Source: Flavobacterium flavigenum (lineage in GTDB: Bacteria > Bacteroidota > Bacteroidia > Flavobacteriales > Flavobacteriaceae). Taken from it: 64,000 nucleotides of DNA. Below, piece by piece: positions 29,327 to 38,720 of the stretch. Location of the stretch: NCBI RefSeq assembly GCF_027111255.2, contig NZ_CP114285.2, forward strand, positions 1,984,001 to 2,048,000, in the 5' to 3' direction. Position 1 is the first letter of the stretch. The number at the start of each line of letters is the position of its first letter. Below the pieces are notes generated by a model, which saw only the letters and a program-made list of their open reading frames with translations, had not been told where the DNA came from and ran no database searches. The position numbers and the translations under genes were made by a program.

Positions 29327-29356
29327 TTGCATTAATAAAAAGGAATATTAACTTTG
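29327..29356 (+). promoter_or_regulatory. Promoter of the zapB-like/zapA cluster
   Basis: TTG at 29327-29329, 19 bases, then TAACTTTG at 29349-29356. Exact match to TTG-N19-TAnnTTTG, 28 bases upstream of the first start codon. Confidence 0.75.
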
Positions 29357-29384
29357 TAGGATTAAGTAATGAATAGGATGTACA

Positions 29385-29675
29385 ATGAGTGTAATTGCTG
29401 AAATAATTGATACTCTTGAATATAAAGTTGAAAAGCTTTTTGCAAAATCAAAAGCTTTAGAAAAAAACAATCAGGATCTTCGGTTAGAATTAAACAAAGC
29501 AGCGCAAATTATCCAGAAACAGTCTGAAGAAATTGAAGCTTTGAAGAAGCAATATGAAACACTTAAGATAGCCAATTCGTTGCTCGGCAGCGACAATAAC
29601 AAGAGAGAGACAAAGCTTAAAATAAATTCATTAATTCGCGAAATTGATTACTGTATTGCACAACTATCAGACTAG
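29385..29675 (+). CDS. Small coiled-coil protein (ZapB-like position)
   Basis: A 96-residue protein that is almost wholly coiled coil (about 8-65, with heptads such as KALEKNNQDLRLELNKAAQIIQKQ), no signal and no membrane segment. It lies five bases upstream of zapA. Its size, coiled-coil nature and partner suggest a division-ring cross-linker like ZapB, but sequence identity to ZapB is not recognisable by eye. It has its own exact-spacing promoter. Confidence 0.7.
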   Translation: MSVIAEIIDTLEYKVEKLFAKSKALEKNNQDLRLELNKAAQIIQKQSEEIEALKKQYETLKIANSLLGSDNNKRETKLKINSLIREIDYCIAQLSD

Positions 29676-29680
29676 TAAAT

Positions 29681-29974
29681 ATGGACGGAAAGCTTAAAAT
29701 TAAAGTATCAGTTGCAGACCGGGTTTATCCGTTAACGGTTGAGCCTGCGCAGGAAGAAGGACTTAGAAGTGCTTCCAGAAAAATTGATGCCATGATTAAG
29801 CAATTCGAAGAAAATTACGCCGTTCGCGACAAACAAGATGTATTGGCTATGTGTGCCCTGCAATTTGCATCACAAGTAGAACAAAAACAAATTGATAATA
29901 CTAACGATGCGCTTGAAACCATCGAAAGAATTAAAAGATTAAATTTGCTATTAGATCAATATCTCGAAAATTAA
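29681..29974 (+). CDS. zapA: Cell division protein ZapA
   Basis: A 97-residue cytosolic protein that bundles FtsZ filaments at midcell. The N-terminal globular part (KIKVSVADRVYPLTVEPAQEEGLRSASRKID) and the coiled-coil C-terminal half (AMCALQFASQ... NTNDALETIERIKRLNLLLDQYL) match the family in order and length. Translated from the same mRNA as the coiled-coil gene. A structured RNA follows directly, the same linkage as zapA-ssrS in proteobacteria. Confidence 0.93.
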   Translation: MDGKLKIKVSVADRVYPLTVEPAQEEGLRSASRKIDAMIKQFEENYAVRDKQDVLAMCALQFASQVEQKQIDNTNDALETIERIKRLNLLLDQYLEN

Positions 29975-29999
29975 CGTTCTTTACATAAACTAAGATACT

Positions 30000-30161
30000 G
30001 CCTACATTAGTTCACAATTGGTAAACTCAACACTAACAAATTAGAATGAGCAAATCGTCGCTACTATAGTATGCCATGCTTCGGCTTGGAAACTTGAACA
30101 GTGAGTTAGCTCAAAACTTGTCTTTACGAGTTTATTCAAGCAATTAATGTAGGCTTTTTTT
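30000..30161 (+). ncRNA. ssrS: 6S-like RNA (putative ssrS)
   Basis: The 207-base gap between zapA and rny is closed by a perfect 10-bp stem: GCCTACATTA (30000-30009) pairs with TAATGTAGGC (30145-30154), then a seven-base T-run. Inside is an extended, mostly self-paired arm with an apical CCATGC-TTCG-GCTTGG hairpin. Size (about 155 nt), a closing stem with terminator, and a place next to zapA all fit 6S RNA, which mimics an open promoter and binds RNA polymerase. Assignment rests on structure and synteny, not on a covariance model. Confidence 0.62.
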
Positions 30162-30181
30162 ATATAAAACCTTTAACAAAC

Positions 30182-31741
30182 ATGGACACTATAACGATCA
30201 TTATTGGTATTGTAGGTATTGCAGCAGGTTTTGCAATAGCTAAAATTATCGAGAAAAGTAATATTTCTAACCTAATCAAAAATGCTAAAAAAGAAGCAGC
30301 TTCAATTTTAAAAGATGCCAATTTAGAAGCAGAAAACATTAAAAAAGACAAAATTCTTCAGGCAAAAGAAAAATTTATCGAATTAAAAGCAGAACACGAG
30401 CAAGTAATTTTGGCACGTGATAAAAAAGTTGCCGAAGTTGAAAAAAGAGTTCGTGATAAAGAGTCACAAGTTTCAAATGAATTATCTAAAGCTAAAAAAG
30501 TAAACGACGATTTTGAAGCAAAGACTCAGGAGTACAATAATAAAATTGAGCTTTTAGACAAAAAACAGGCTGAAGTTGACAAACTACACAAAAGTCAGTT
30601 ACAGCAACTGGAAGTAATCTCAGGACTTTCTGCTGAAGAAGCAAAAGAACAATTAGTAGAAGGATTAAAAGCCGAAGCTAAAAGTAAAGCCATGTCTCAC
30701 ATTCAGGAAACTATTGAAGAGGCAAAACTTACAGCTCAGCAAGAAGCTAAAAAAATTATCATTAACACGATTCAACGTGTTGGAACTGAAGAAGCAGTAG
30801 AGAATTGTGTATCTGTATTCAATATTGAATCTGATGATGTTAAAGGTAGAATTATCGGTCGTGAAGGCCGTAACATTAGAGCTTTAGAAGCAGCTACAGG
30901 AGTGGAAATCATTGTTGATGATACACCAGAAGCCATTATCTTATCGTGTTTCGACCCAGTGCGTCGAGAGATTGCACGTTTATCATTACACAAACTGGTA
31001 ACTGACGGACGTATTCACCCGGCAAGAATTGAAGAAGTTGTTGCTAAAACGGCTAAACAAATTGATGACGAAATTATCGAAGTAGGTAAACGTACTGTTA
31101 TAGACTTAGGAATCCACGGTTTACACCCGGAATTAATCAAAGTTGTGGGTAGAATGAAATACCGTTCGTCTTACGGACAAAACTTATTACAACACTCCAG
31201 AGAAGTTTCTAAGCTTTGCGGTATAATGGCAGCCGAATTAGGCTTAAACGTAAAATTAGCCAAAAGAGCAGGTTTACTTCATGACATTGGTAAAGTTCCT
31301 GATACTGAAAGCGATTTACCTCACGCTTTATTAGGTATGCAATGGGCTGAGAAATACGGTGAAAAAGAAGAGGTTTGTAACGCCATTGGAGCTCACCACG
31401 ACGAGATCGAAATGAAATCTTTATTATCACCAATTATTCAGGTTTGTGATGCGATTTCAGGAGCAAGACCAGGCGCAAGACGTCAGGTTTTGGATTCATA
31501 CATCCAGCGTCTGAAAGATCTTGAAGATGTAGCTTACGGATTCAGCGGTGTTAAAAACGCTTATGCAATCCAGGCTGGTAGAGAACTTCGTGTGATTGTA
31601 GAAAGCGAGAAAGTTTCTGATGATAATGCAGCAAATCTTTCTTTCGAAATTTCACAAAAAATCCAAACTGAAATGACTTATCCTGGTCAGGTAAAAGTGA
31701 CCGTAATCCGTGAAACCAGAGCAGTAAATATTGCTAAATAA
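30182..31741 (+). CDS. rny: Ribonuclease Y
   Basis: A 519-residue membrane-anchored endoribonuclease that starts mRNA decay. Order: N-terminal membrane helix (about 3-23, [20 protein letters not shown]), long charged coiled coil (about 30-200), KH domain with [20 protein letters not shown] (about 218-240) and HD domain with [13 protein letters not shown] (about 364) and the second metal residues in AIGAHHDE. Complete and of standard length. Separated from zapA by the 6S-like RNA with its own T-run. Confidence 0.96.
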   Translation: MDTITIIIGIVGIAAGFAIAKIIEKSNISNLIKNAKKEAASILKDANLEAENIKKDKILQAKEKFIELKAEHEQVILARDKKVAEVEKRVRDKESQVSNELSKAKKVNDDFEAKTQEYNNKIELLDKKQAEVDKLHKSQLQQLEVISGLSAEEAKEQLVEGLKAEAKSKAMSHIQETIEEAKLTAQQEAKKIIINTIQRVGTEEAVENCVSVFNIESDDVKGRIIGREGRNIRALEAATGVEIIVDDTPEAIILSCFDPVRREIARLSLHKLVTDGRIHPARIEEVVAKTAKQIDDEIIEVGKRTVIDLGIHGLHPELIKVVGRMKYRSSYGQNLLQHSREVSKLCGIMAAELGLNVKLAKRAGLLHDIGKVPDTESDLPHALLGMQWAEKYGEKEEVCNAIGAHHDEIEMKSLLSPIIQVCDAISGARPGARRQVLDSYIQRLKDLEDVAYGFSGVKNAYAIQAGRELRVIVESEKVSDDNAANLSFEISQKIQTEMTYPGQVKVTVIRETRAVNIAK

Positions 31742-31760
31742 ATTCACAAAATATTTTCAT

Positions 31761-31793
31761 AAAACTTCTCAGCAATGGGAAGTTTTTTTTTAT
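31761..31793 (+). terminator. Terminator after rny
   Basis: Imperfect stem AAAACTTCTC / GGGAAGTTTT with a long T-run. Confidence 0.75.
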
Positions 31794-31827
31794 TCCCTAT
31801 TTGTAACTAATCTTAAAACAGCACAAA

Positions 31828-32724
31828 TTATCTTCTGGGATGAAAAGTATGCATTACTTCTTTCAGAAAACTTCTGTCTAAATGAACATAGATTTCTGTG
31901 GTAGTTATAGATTCGTGACCAAGCATTAATTGTATAGAACGCAAATCAGCCCCATTTTCAAGTAAATGCGTAGCAAATGAATGTCTCAAAGTATGTGGAC
32001 TAATATTTTTATTTAAACCTGCTTTTACTGCCAAATCTTTTATAATAGTAAAAACCATAGCCCGGGTTAACTGACTGCCTCTACGGTTTAAAAACAAGGT
32101 ATCTTCATGACCTTTTTTAATATTCAGGTGACTCCTTATTTCTTTTTGATAAATCGTGATATATTTTTGCGTTAAATCGCCAATCGGAACAAAACGTTCT
32201 TTATTGCCTTTTCCAGTAATTTTGATAAATCCTTCTTCAAAAAAGAGATCTGAAATTTTTAAAGAAATCAATTCTGAAACCCGAAGTCCGCAACCGTACA
32301 AAGTTTCAAGCATCGCCCTATTCCTTTCGCCTTCATTTGAACTTAAATCTATTGCAGCTATCAATTTATCAATTTCTTCTACTGATAGCGTATCCGGAAG
32401 CTTACGCCCTGTTTTTGGCGTTTCAATCAGTTCCATGGGATTATCATTGCGGTAATCCTCAAAAACCAAATAATTAAAAAAGCTTTTTAAGCCTGAAATA
32501 ATCCTGGCCTGCGAACGTGGATTAACTTCTTTTGAAACCGAATAAATAAACTGTTGTACTGTTTCATCTGAAATTTTTATTGGGGAAACCTCTATTTTGC
32601 CTGCTTCTAAAAAAAGATAGAGTCGTTCAATATCAAAACTATAATTTTCAATTGTATTTTTTGACAAACCTCTTTCTATTCGTAAATACGACTGATAATC
32701 TTTTATGTAAGTTTTCCAATTCAT
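31828..32724 (-). CDS. xerD: Tyrosine recombinase XerD
   Basis: Resolves chromosome dimers at dif with its partner XerC. I use the ATG at 32724 (MNWKTYIKDYQSYLRIERGLSKNT), giving 298 residues, the usual length; the longer frame would run through an upstream terminator. The SAM-like N-terminal domain is followed by the catalytic domain with Arg in GCGLRVSELISL, Lys in GKGNKERFVPI, HTLRHSFATHLL, LGHESITTTEIY. All catalytic residues are present. A chromosomal housekeeping enzyme, distinct from the island integrase at 48.9 kb. Confidence 0.93.
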   Translation of the reverse strand: MNWKTYIKDYQSYLRIERGLSKNTIENYSFDIERLYLFLEAGKIEVSPIKISDETVQQFIYSVSKEVNPRSQARIISGLKSFFNYLVFEDYRNDNPMELIETPKTGRKLPDTLSVEEIDKLIAAIDLSSNEGERNRAMLETLYGCGLRVSELISLKISDLFFEEGFIKITGKGNKERFVPIGDLTQKYITIYQKEIRSHLNIKKGHEDTLFLNRRGSQLTRAMVFTIIKDLAVKAGLNKNISPHTLRHSFATHLLENGADLRSIQLMLGHESITTTEIYVHLDRSFLKEVMHTFHPRR

Positions 32725-32751
32725 ATTTACAAAGTAACATATTTTTGGGCA

Positions 32752-32783
32752 TAAAAAAACCTTCCGGTTAGGGAAGGCTTCTT
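32752..32783 (-). terminator. Terminator of the astacin-lectin gene
   Basis: A-run, then a hairpin with arms CCTTCC and GGGAAGG, read on the minus strand as stem plus Ts. The same hairpin with the same loop occurs at 34041. Confidence 0.78.
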
Positions 32784-32849
32784 CAAACTTGATTAAGTAA
32801 ATTTTACAAATAATCATCAATTTAATATTAAAAAAGAATTAACCATCAT

Positions 32850-33947
32850 TTAAGAAGACCAAATAACTATGTTAGTAGGACCTTTTATCTGTAAATGCCT
32901 CCCTGCAAAATACATATAAGCTTCTAAATTACCAGAAGTCCCTGTACTCCATAAAATTTTTCCAGATTTAGACATTACAACAAAATTACCATTTGTTTGC
33001 ATAACAGCATAAGCACCTGGATTTCCATATGTTTTTGTTTGCCATAAAATTAATCCCTTTTCATAAATTTGAAGATCTCCATCTTTTGTCATCTTCAAAT
33101 AATAATCAAATCTCCTAAAATACTCTCCCGATTTTAAAATTTGACCCGGGAACAATTCAAGCTTATAAGGATTAACAACATCAGGAGGATACAATTTATT
33201 AGCTGAAACTTTATCTTCATCAGACAAAACAATATTCCAAGGGGAGGAATAACCATTCAAAGTTAAATAACTTGGAAAAGAATATAACATAATTGATTTC
33301 TCGTCAAAATTAGTATAATCTACATTATCCGGAGAAAATTTATCCAAAATATTGTGATCAACCTTTTCTTTATCCCATCCTGCTTGTGCATAGTAACTAT
33401 AAACAACAGTAGTATTCCACTGAATTGGAGACGTAGGATTTTGATGCTCATGTGCAAATCCTAAAGCATGCCCAAACTCATGAATAATAACACGGCTAAA
33501 TTCTGTCTCAGATGTATTATTATCAAACCATCCAAAATTCATTGATGGCGAATATCTACGGCTATTATTACCAATATTTGACCATGATCCTTCATCACCA
33601 TTCCATTTAAAAGCAATTTTTATACTGGCAATTTCATTACTACCTACCCATTCGAATTTTAGATTTGAATATTTAAGCCACTCGCTGGCATATTGTTTAA
33701 CCTTGTTCTGTAAATATTCATCTCCATTCAAAAATTTAATCCTAATGGTTTGCCCTGGCTCCCAATATGATCCCCTATAAGAGACCCTTCCAGTTGAACT
33801 TGCTTCATTTTCAGAATCTATTGTAGTACAAGATCTGAATGGCTCTATTACTTTATTAACATTTAAAGCAGGATTAGCATATTGTTCTGATTCAGTTGTA
33901 CAGGACAACAAAACTGACAAACACAGTAAAGTAAGATATTTTTTCAT
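32850..33947 (-). CDS. Astacin-like (M12A) metalloprotease lipoprotein with lectin-like tail
   Basis: A 365-residue predicted surface lipoprotein (lipobox VLLSC, Cys16). The zinc protease domain spans about 55-235 with HEFGHALGFAH (156-166), the full HExxHxxGxxH motif of metzincins, and a downstream SIMLYSFPS in the Met-turn region. The last 110 residues form a beta-rich domain with repeats like GDLQIYEKGLILWQTKT and GNFVVMSKSGKILWSTGT, similar to bulb-type mannose-binding lectins. A protease tethered by a sugar-binding domain is the inferred role. Flanked by two copies of the same terminator hairpin, which suggests an inserted gene. Confidence 0.85.
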   Translation of the reverse strand: MKKYLTLLCLSVLLSCTTESEQYANPALNVNKVIEPFRSCTTIDSENEASSTGRVSYRGSYWEPGQTIRIKFLNGDEYLQNKVKQYASEWLKYSNLKFEWVGSNEIASIKIAFKWNGDEGSWSNIGNNSRRYSPSMNFGWFDNNTSETEFSRVIIHEFGHALGFAHEHQNPTSPIQWNTTVVYSYYAQAGWDKEKVDHNILDKFSPDNVDYTNFDEKSIMLYSFPSYLTLNGYSSPWNIVLSDEDKVSANKLYPPDVVNPYKLELFPGQILKSGEYFRRFDYYLKMTKDGDLQIYEKGLILWQTKTYGNPGAYAVMQTNGNFVVMSKSGKILWSTGTSGNLEAYMYFAGRHLQIKGPTNIVIWSS

Positions 33948-34040
33948 CTTTTCATTTTATAGATTTGTGAAGCTATATAATTATTTTTTTTATTTATCAT
34001 TCTTATAATAAAAATTTTAAATATAACTTGCTTATATATT

Positions 34041-34069
34041 AAAAAACCTTCCGGTTAGGGAAGGTTTTA
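34041..34069 (-). terminator. Terminator of the OmpW-like gene
   Basis: A-run and hairpin (arms CCTTCC and GGGAAGG, loop GGTTA), identical over 24 bases to the terminator at 32754-32777. It lies 20 bases past the stop at 34090. Confidence 0.75.
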
Positions 34070-34089
34070 AATATAAGCTTAATTACAAA

Positions 34090-34674
34090 TTAGAATTTGT
34101 AAACAACACCTAAGTTGATTGAATCAAGATTAGCTCCTAAACCAAAAGTATTAGTTTTGTCAACTCCATCTCCACCATTATCGTTTGAAGTAAAGCCTAA
34201 TCCAGCCCATGTAGCTTCGATAGCAAAGTTGCTAGATACGAAATAGCTTAAACCTAATCCTAAGTTTGCACCAATTTCATTAGCTTTAGCATCAGCTAAT
34301 TTGTCATCAACACTACTGTAATCAACTCCTAATTCACCAAATAGAGAGAAATCAGAAGATGGTGTAAAATAGTATCTACCGAAAGCACCAACTGATAATC
34401 TTGCCTCGTCTCTAGTATCTGTAACTGCATTTTCAGCTTTGTCAGATCTGTATCCTAACCTACCACCGATAGCAATATTATCAGTAACAAAGAAACCAAC
34501 TTTTGGAGCAATTTCAAATCCAGATTCTTTAACATCTCCTTCTTTTTCAGAATTAATTCCAACTGATCCAGAAATAAAAACATTACCTTTAGAAAATCCT
34601 TTTCCTGTAGAATCTTGTGCATTAGCAAATCCAAAAGCTAAAACAGCAACCATTGATAAAACAATTTTTTTCAT
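34090..34674 (-). CDS. Outer-membrane beta-barrel protein
   Basis: A 194-residue protein with a clean signal peptide (MKKIVLSMVAVLAFGFANAQ), then eight or so amphipathic strands of an OmpA/OmpX-type barrel (VFISGSVGINSE, IAPKVGFFVTDNIAIGGRLGYRS, LSVGAFGRYYFT) ending in the terminal aromatic strand SINLGVVYKF. Such small barrels are structural or porin-like. A minus-strand promoter with TAGATTTG lies upstream. Not co-transcribed with the astacin gene, given the terminator between them. Confidence 0.85.
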   Translation of the reverse strand: MKKIVLSMVAVLAFGFANAQDSTGKGFSKGNVFISGSVGINSEKEGDVKESGFEIAPKVGFFVTDNIAIGGRLGYRSDKAENAVTDTRDEARLSVGAFGRYYFTPSSDFSLFGELGVDYSSVDDKLADAKANEIGANLGLGLSYFVSSNFAIEATWAGLGFTSNDNGGDGVDKTNTFGLGANLDSINLGVVYKF

Positions 34675-34708
34675 TTTTTTTTTAAATTAAATTAAGTTAA
34701 TTATGGGG

Positions 34709-34740
34709 CAAATCTATATCATTTGACATTAACGAACCAA
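34709..34740 (-). promoter_or_regulatory. Promoter of the beta-barrel gene
   Basis: On the minus strand TTG (34738-34740), 21 bases, then TAGATTTG (34709-34716). Close to the Bacteroidota consensus and 35 bases upstream of the start. The remaining 285 bases to the next gene are AT-rich; I see no further feature there. Confidence 0.5.
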
Positions 34741-35026
34741 ACATTATTCTAAAAAAAACACTTCAATATGTTATAAAAATTCCTATTAAAACAAACAAAA
34801 AACTAACTGTCAAATAATTACATTTTTAAAAATCACTAAAAATAGTGAGAAAAAAAAAACGATTAATTATTAGTAAAATTCTTTCATTAGTGCAATTAAT
34901 TAGCCTAGCAGGTTATAATGCTGAATGAAAAAATGGAAATATTGAAACTTAAGGTAGCAATAATTATAAATATTCTGAGTTTTTATTAATGTTACTTTGT
35001 ACATCTAAAATCTTAAAATTAACATT

Positions 35027-35590
35027 ATGAAAAAAGTATTTTTAGCAGTCATTTTGTTTCTTGGAACAGCTGCATCAATTCAGGCACAATTATTAAAAAT
35101 AGGGGTTAAAGCAGGGGTTAACTTTGCAAATCAAACAGGGGATGCTTTTGATGCTCCAGAAGTGAACAAAGAAGGAATTACAAGTTATCATGCTGGTTTA
35201 GTAGCAGAGATTAAATTATTGGACAGATTTGCCGTTCAGCCAGAGCTTTTATATTCTACAACTGGTGCATCATATAAATTTAATGATGTGAGTGAAGATA
35301 TTAAAAATGAATTAGGTTATTTATCTATTCCGGTAATGGCTAAATTTTATTTGAGTGATTCTTTTAGTCTTGAAGTTGGTCCGCAAGCTTCCTTTTTATT
35401 AAGTAAAAAAGATGATGTAAAACTGGGAGATCCCGAAACTTTCGAATTTGGTGTTAATGCCGGTCTAGGATTTAAAATAACTGAAAACTTCTTTATTCAG
35501 GGCCGCTATGGTTTAGGATTGACTGATGCATCAAGAAATGCAGATGTTAAAAACTCAACTATACAATTGTCTGCCGGATTTATGTTCTAA
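35027..35590 (+). CDS. Porin-family outer-membrane protein (PorT-like barrel)
   Basis: A 187-residue protein with a signal peptide (MKKVFLAVILFLGTAASIQAQ) and an OMP_b-brl_2-type barrel: KIGVKAGVNFANQTG, GLVAEIKLLDRFAVQPELLYST, YLSIPVMAKFYLSDSFSLEVGPQ, and the terminal strand STIQLSAGFMF. Extremely common in Flavobacteria; mostly of unknown function, with PorT (type IX secretion) as a distant relative. Divergent from the other barrel gene across a 352-base gap. A hairpin terminator follows. Confidence 0.85.
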   Translation: MKKVFLAVILFLGTAASIQAQLLKIGVKAGVNFANQTGDAFDAPEVNKEGITSYHAGLVAEIKLLDRFAVQPELLYSTTGASYKFNDVSEDIKNELGYLSIPVMAKFYLSDSFSLEVGPQASFLLSKKDDVKLGDPETFEFGVNAGLGFKITENFFIQGRYGLGLTDASRNADVKNSTIQLSAGFMF

Positions 35591-35615
35591 AAAAATAATA
35601 TATCACATACTTTTA

Positions 35616-35650
35616 CAAAACCGTTCTATTTATCTGGAGCGGTTTTTTTA
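35616..35650 (+). terminator. Terminator after porin-family gene
   Basis: Stem AAAACCG-TTC / GAG-CGGTTTT with a T-run. Confidence 0.7.
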
Positions 35651-35730
35651 TTTTTACAATCTATTGTAAAATGGTTTCTGTAAAATATAAAATGAATCCT
35701 ACTTACTCTAATCAAAATTAAAATTCCATT

Positions 35731-36144
35731 ATGAAAATCGCTATTATCAACGGTCCAAATTTGAATTTATTAGGAAAACGTGAACCTGAAGTTTACGGAA
35801 GCCAGACATTTGAAGATTATTTTGAAACACTGAAACAAAAATTCCCCAATATTGAACTTTCGTATTACCAAAGTAATATTGAAGGCGAACTGATTGGAAA
35901 AATTCAGGAAGTGGGCTTTACATTTGATGGAATTATTTTAAATGCAGGGGCTTATACCCATACTTCAATAGGCCTGGGCGATGCGATGAAAGCTGTAACT
36001 ACACCGGTTATTGAAGTTCATATTTCTAATACTTATGCGCGCGAGAGTTTCAGGCATCAATCGTATTTATCCGGAAATGCAAAAGGGGTTATTCTGGGTT
36101 TCGGATTAAAAAGTTACGAACTTGCTATTCAGTCATTCCTGTAA
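35731..36144 (+). CDS. aroQ: 3-dehydroquinate dehydratase, type II
   Basis: Third step of the shikimate pathway: 3-dehydroquinate to 3-dehydroshikimate. 137 residues, a dodecameric enzyme. Visible are INGPNLNLLGKREPEVYG with catalytic Tyr22, the NAGAYTHTS substrate-binding loop and EVHISN with the catalytic His, ending GNAKGVILGFG. Slightly shorter than the usual 145-150 but complete. The short gap to the DUF5686 gene would allow co-transcription, though a TATTTTTG -7 box precedes that gene. Confidence 0.95.
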   Translation: MKIAIINGPNLNLLGKREPEVYGSQTFEDYFETLKQKFPNIELSYYQSNIEGELIGKIQEVGFTFDGIILNAGAYTHTSIGLGDAMKAVTTPVIEVHISNTYARESFRHQSYLSGNAKGVILGFGLKSYELAIQSFL

Positions 36145-36214
36145 ACAGTTATTTAACAAATAATTAATAAGCTCATTTTCGACTTATTTTATTTTTGTAA
36201 GAGAAACTTTTTAC

Positions 36215-38704
36215 ATGAAAAATTATACTTTATTTGCCTTCTTATTTTTTTCGATTTACAATTTCGCCCAAATCAAAGGAACGATTACTGATGACAAAGG
36301 GAATCCACTCCCCTTTGTTTCTGTTTTTGAAGAGAATACGTATTTTGGAACGACATCAAACGAGCAGGGAAACTATCAATTGAATGTAAAAGAACCCGGA
36401 AAAAACAAAATCATTTTTCAGTATCTGGGTTTCAAAACCCAAAAGCTTTCTGTGGCTTCAGATTCAAAAACTGTAATTCTGGATGTAAAAATGGCTGAAG
36501 AAAGCTTTACTTTGAATGAAGTCATTATTGATCCAAAAAACAATCCTGCAAACGCAATTATTAGAAGTGCTATTGCAAGCAAAAAGGAAAACTCAGAAAA
36601 AATTTCGAGATATACAGCCGACTTTTATTCGAAAGGAATGTTTAAAGTAAAAGATCTTCCTAAAAAAATCCTGGGACAGAAAGTCGATCTTGGCGAAGAC
36701 ATGGCATCTAATTTAGATTCAACAGGAACAGGCATTTTATATCTTTCTGAAACCCTTTCTAAAGTTACTTTTGAAAAACCGGATAAGCTAAAAGAAAAAA
36801 TAATTGCTTCCAAAGTTTCCGGAAACAACAGAGGGTACAGCTACAATACCGCAGCCTTATCAACTTATGATTTTTATGACAATACATTAGATTTTAGTGT
36901 AAAACTCATCTCGCCAATTGCAGACAATGCTTTCAGTTATTACAAATATAAACTCGAAGGCACTTTTTTGGATGATAACAACCACCAGATTAACAAAATC
37001 AAAGTAATTCCTAAACGTGATAAAGAACCTGTTTTTGAAGGTTACATTTATATAGTTGATGATAGTTTTGCCATTTATGCAATAGACCTGGACATCAAAG
37101 GCTATAGAATGAAAAATGAATTTACCGAAGTAATGAGTTTAAAACAAAGCTTCAGTTATAATGTCGCGCATAAAATCTGGGCAAAAAATGCACAGACACT
37201 TTCCTTTAACGCCGGTTTTTTTGGAACCAAATTCTCTGGAAAATTTAATTACGTTTATTCTAATTATGAGTTTCCGGATACTTTTCAAAAGAAAACTTTC
37301 GGAAATGAAATTGTAGCTTTTGAAGCCAATGCCAACAAAAAGGATGACGCATTTTGGAATGAAATACGTCCAATTCCTTTGACTATAGAAGAGCGTAGTG
37401 ATTATATCAAAAAAGATAGTTTACTTACAATTCGTAAATCCAGAAAATACACTGATTCTATTGATGCCAAAAACAACAAATTCAAAATTTGGGATATTTT
37501 AGCGGGTTATGATTACAAAAACACATTCAAAAAATATTCGTTTAATTATAAAGGTCTGCTGAATATCGCGTCTTTAAGCTTCAATACTGTTCAGGGATTT
37601 AATTTTGACTCTGGTTTTTCTTTCAGAAAATGGAACGAAGAAGAAGGAAAAAGCACCTCGATAAGCACAACTTTTAATTACGGTTTTTCAGATGAGCGTT
37701 TTCGGGTTACAGGAGAATTCAGCCATCGTTTCAACGCTATCAATTATGCCACAATTTGGGGCTCGGGAGGTGTAAAAACAATGCAGTTTAATAATTCTCA
37801 ACCCATCACTAAACTTATCAATTCCATAAGTTCTTTATTCTTTAAAGATAATTATATGAAATTGTACAATTTAGAATTTGCACAAATCAATTATGGCGAG
37901 GATATTGCGAACGGAGTTAATCTGACCGGGCAAATTGGCTACGAACAGCGAAAGCCATTGTTCAACACTACTGATTATTCTTTTTTCAAAAAAGATGATT
38001 TTTACAGCTCCAATAATCCTTTAGCACCAAATGATTACACAACTCCTGCTTTTGAGACCCATCATTTATTTAAAACACTTATCACAACCAGAATTAATTT
38101 CGGAAATAAATACATTTCAAGACCAGACGGAAGATATAATTTCAAAAATGACAAATACCCAACAGTTTATTTAGCATTTGAAAAAGCCTTTGCTGCGAGC
38201 GAAAAAAAATATGAATTTGAAAGAATCGGCGCCTCTGTTCAATATGATTTAGCATTAGGAAACAAAGGAATTCTGGGAACAAATTTCAGGGCCGGAAAAT
38301 TCTTCAACGCTGAAAATATTTCTTTTATAGATTACAGACATTTTAACGGAAACCAGACTCATATTGGCACAACAGACCGCTATTTAAATGTTTTCAATCT
38401 GATGCCTTACTATTCAAACAGTACAAACGACCGTTATTTTGAAATGCATCTGGAACACAATGACATGGGATTTGTGACCAATAAAATTCCTCTGATCAGT
38501 CTTTTAAAATCAACAATGAATATCGGATTTCACTCTTTGGCAATTCCGGATAGAAAGCCGTATTCTGAGTTTACCATTGGTTTAGACAATCTGGGATTTG
38601 GAAAATTTAAATTATTCAGGATTGATTACATTCATTCTTATCAGGGCGGTGTTCAGCAAAATGGCGTTGCATTTGGGTTGAAAATTTTGAATGTGTTGAA
38701 TTAA
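36215..38704 (+). CDS. DUF5686 outer-membrane protein with carboxypeptidase-like domain
   Basis: An 829-residue protein with signal peptide (LFAFLFFSIYNFAQ), N-terminal CarboxypepD-regulatory-like domain (about 18-95, IKGTITDDKGNPLPFVSVFEE) and a long beta-rich DUF5686 region ending in a predicted outer-membrane barrel (FGKFKLFRIDYIHSYQGGVQQNGVAFGLKIL). It resembles the layout of TonB receptors but has no recognisable plug. Function unknown; conserved across Bacteroidota. Confidence 0.85.
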   Translation: MKNYTLFAFLFFSIYNFAQIKGTITDDKGNPLPFVSVFEENTYFGTTSNEQGNYQLNVKEPGKNKIIFQYLGFKTQKLSVASDSKTVILDVKMAEESFTLNEVIIDPKNNPANAIIRSAIASKKENSEKISRYTADFYSKGMFKVKDLPKKILGQKVDLGEDMASNLDSTGTGILYLSETLSKVTFEKPDKLKEKIIASKVSGNNRGYSYNTAALSTYDFYDNTLDFSVKLISPIADNAFSYYKYKLEGTFLDDNNHQINKIKVIPKRDKEPVFEGYIYIVDDSFAIYAIDLDIKGYRMKNEFTEVMSLKQSFSYNVAHKIWAKNAQTLSFNAGFFGTKFSGKFNYVYSNYEFPDTFQKKTFGNEIVAFEANANKKDDAFWNEIRPIPLTIEERSDYIKKDSLLTIRKSRKYTDSIDAKNNKFKIWDILAGYDYKNTFKKYSFNYKGLLNIASLSFNTVQGFNFDSGFSFRKWNEEEGKSTSISTTFNYGFSDERFRVTGEFSHRFNAINYATIWGSGGVKTMQFNNSQPITKLINSISSLFFKDNYMKLYNLEFAQINYGEDIANGVNLTGQIGYEQRKPLFNTTDYSFFKKDDFYSSNNPLAPNDYTTPAFETHHLFKTLITTRINFGNKYISRPDGRYNFKNDKYPTVYLAFEKAFAASEKKYEFERIGASVQYDLALGNKGILGTNFRAGKFFNAENISFIDYRHFNGNQTHIGTTDRYLNVFNLMPYYSNSTNDRYFEMHLEHNDMGFVTNKIPLISLLKSTMNIGFHSLAIPDRKPYSEFTIGLDNLGFGKFKLFRIDYIHSYQGGVQQNGVAFGLKILNVLN

Positions 38705-38720
38705 GCTTTTTTAGCAGATT

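Noticed and set aside
31828..32820. Longer XerD start at 32820
   Set aside because: The extra N-terminal codons pass through the terminator of the upstream gene and do not match the family; the ATG at 32724 does.
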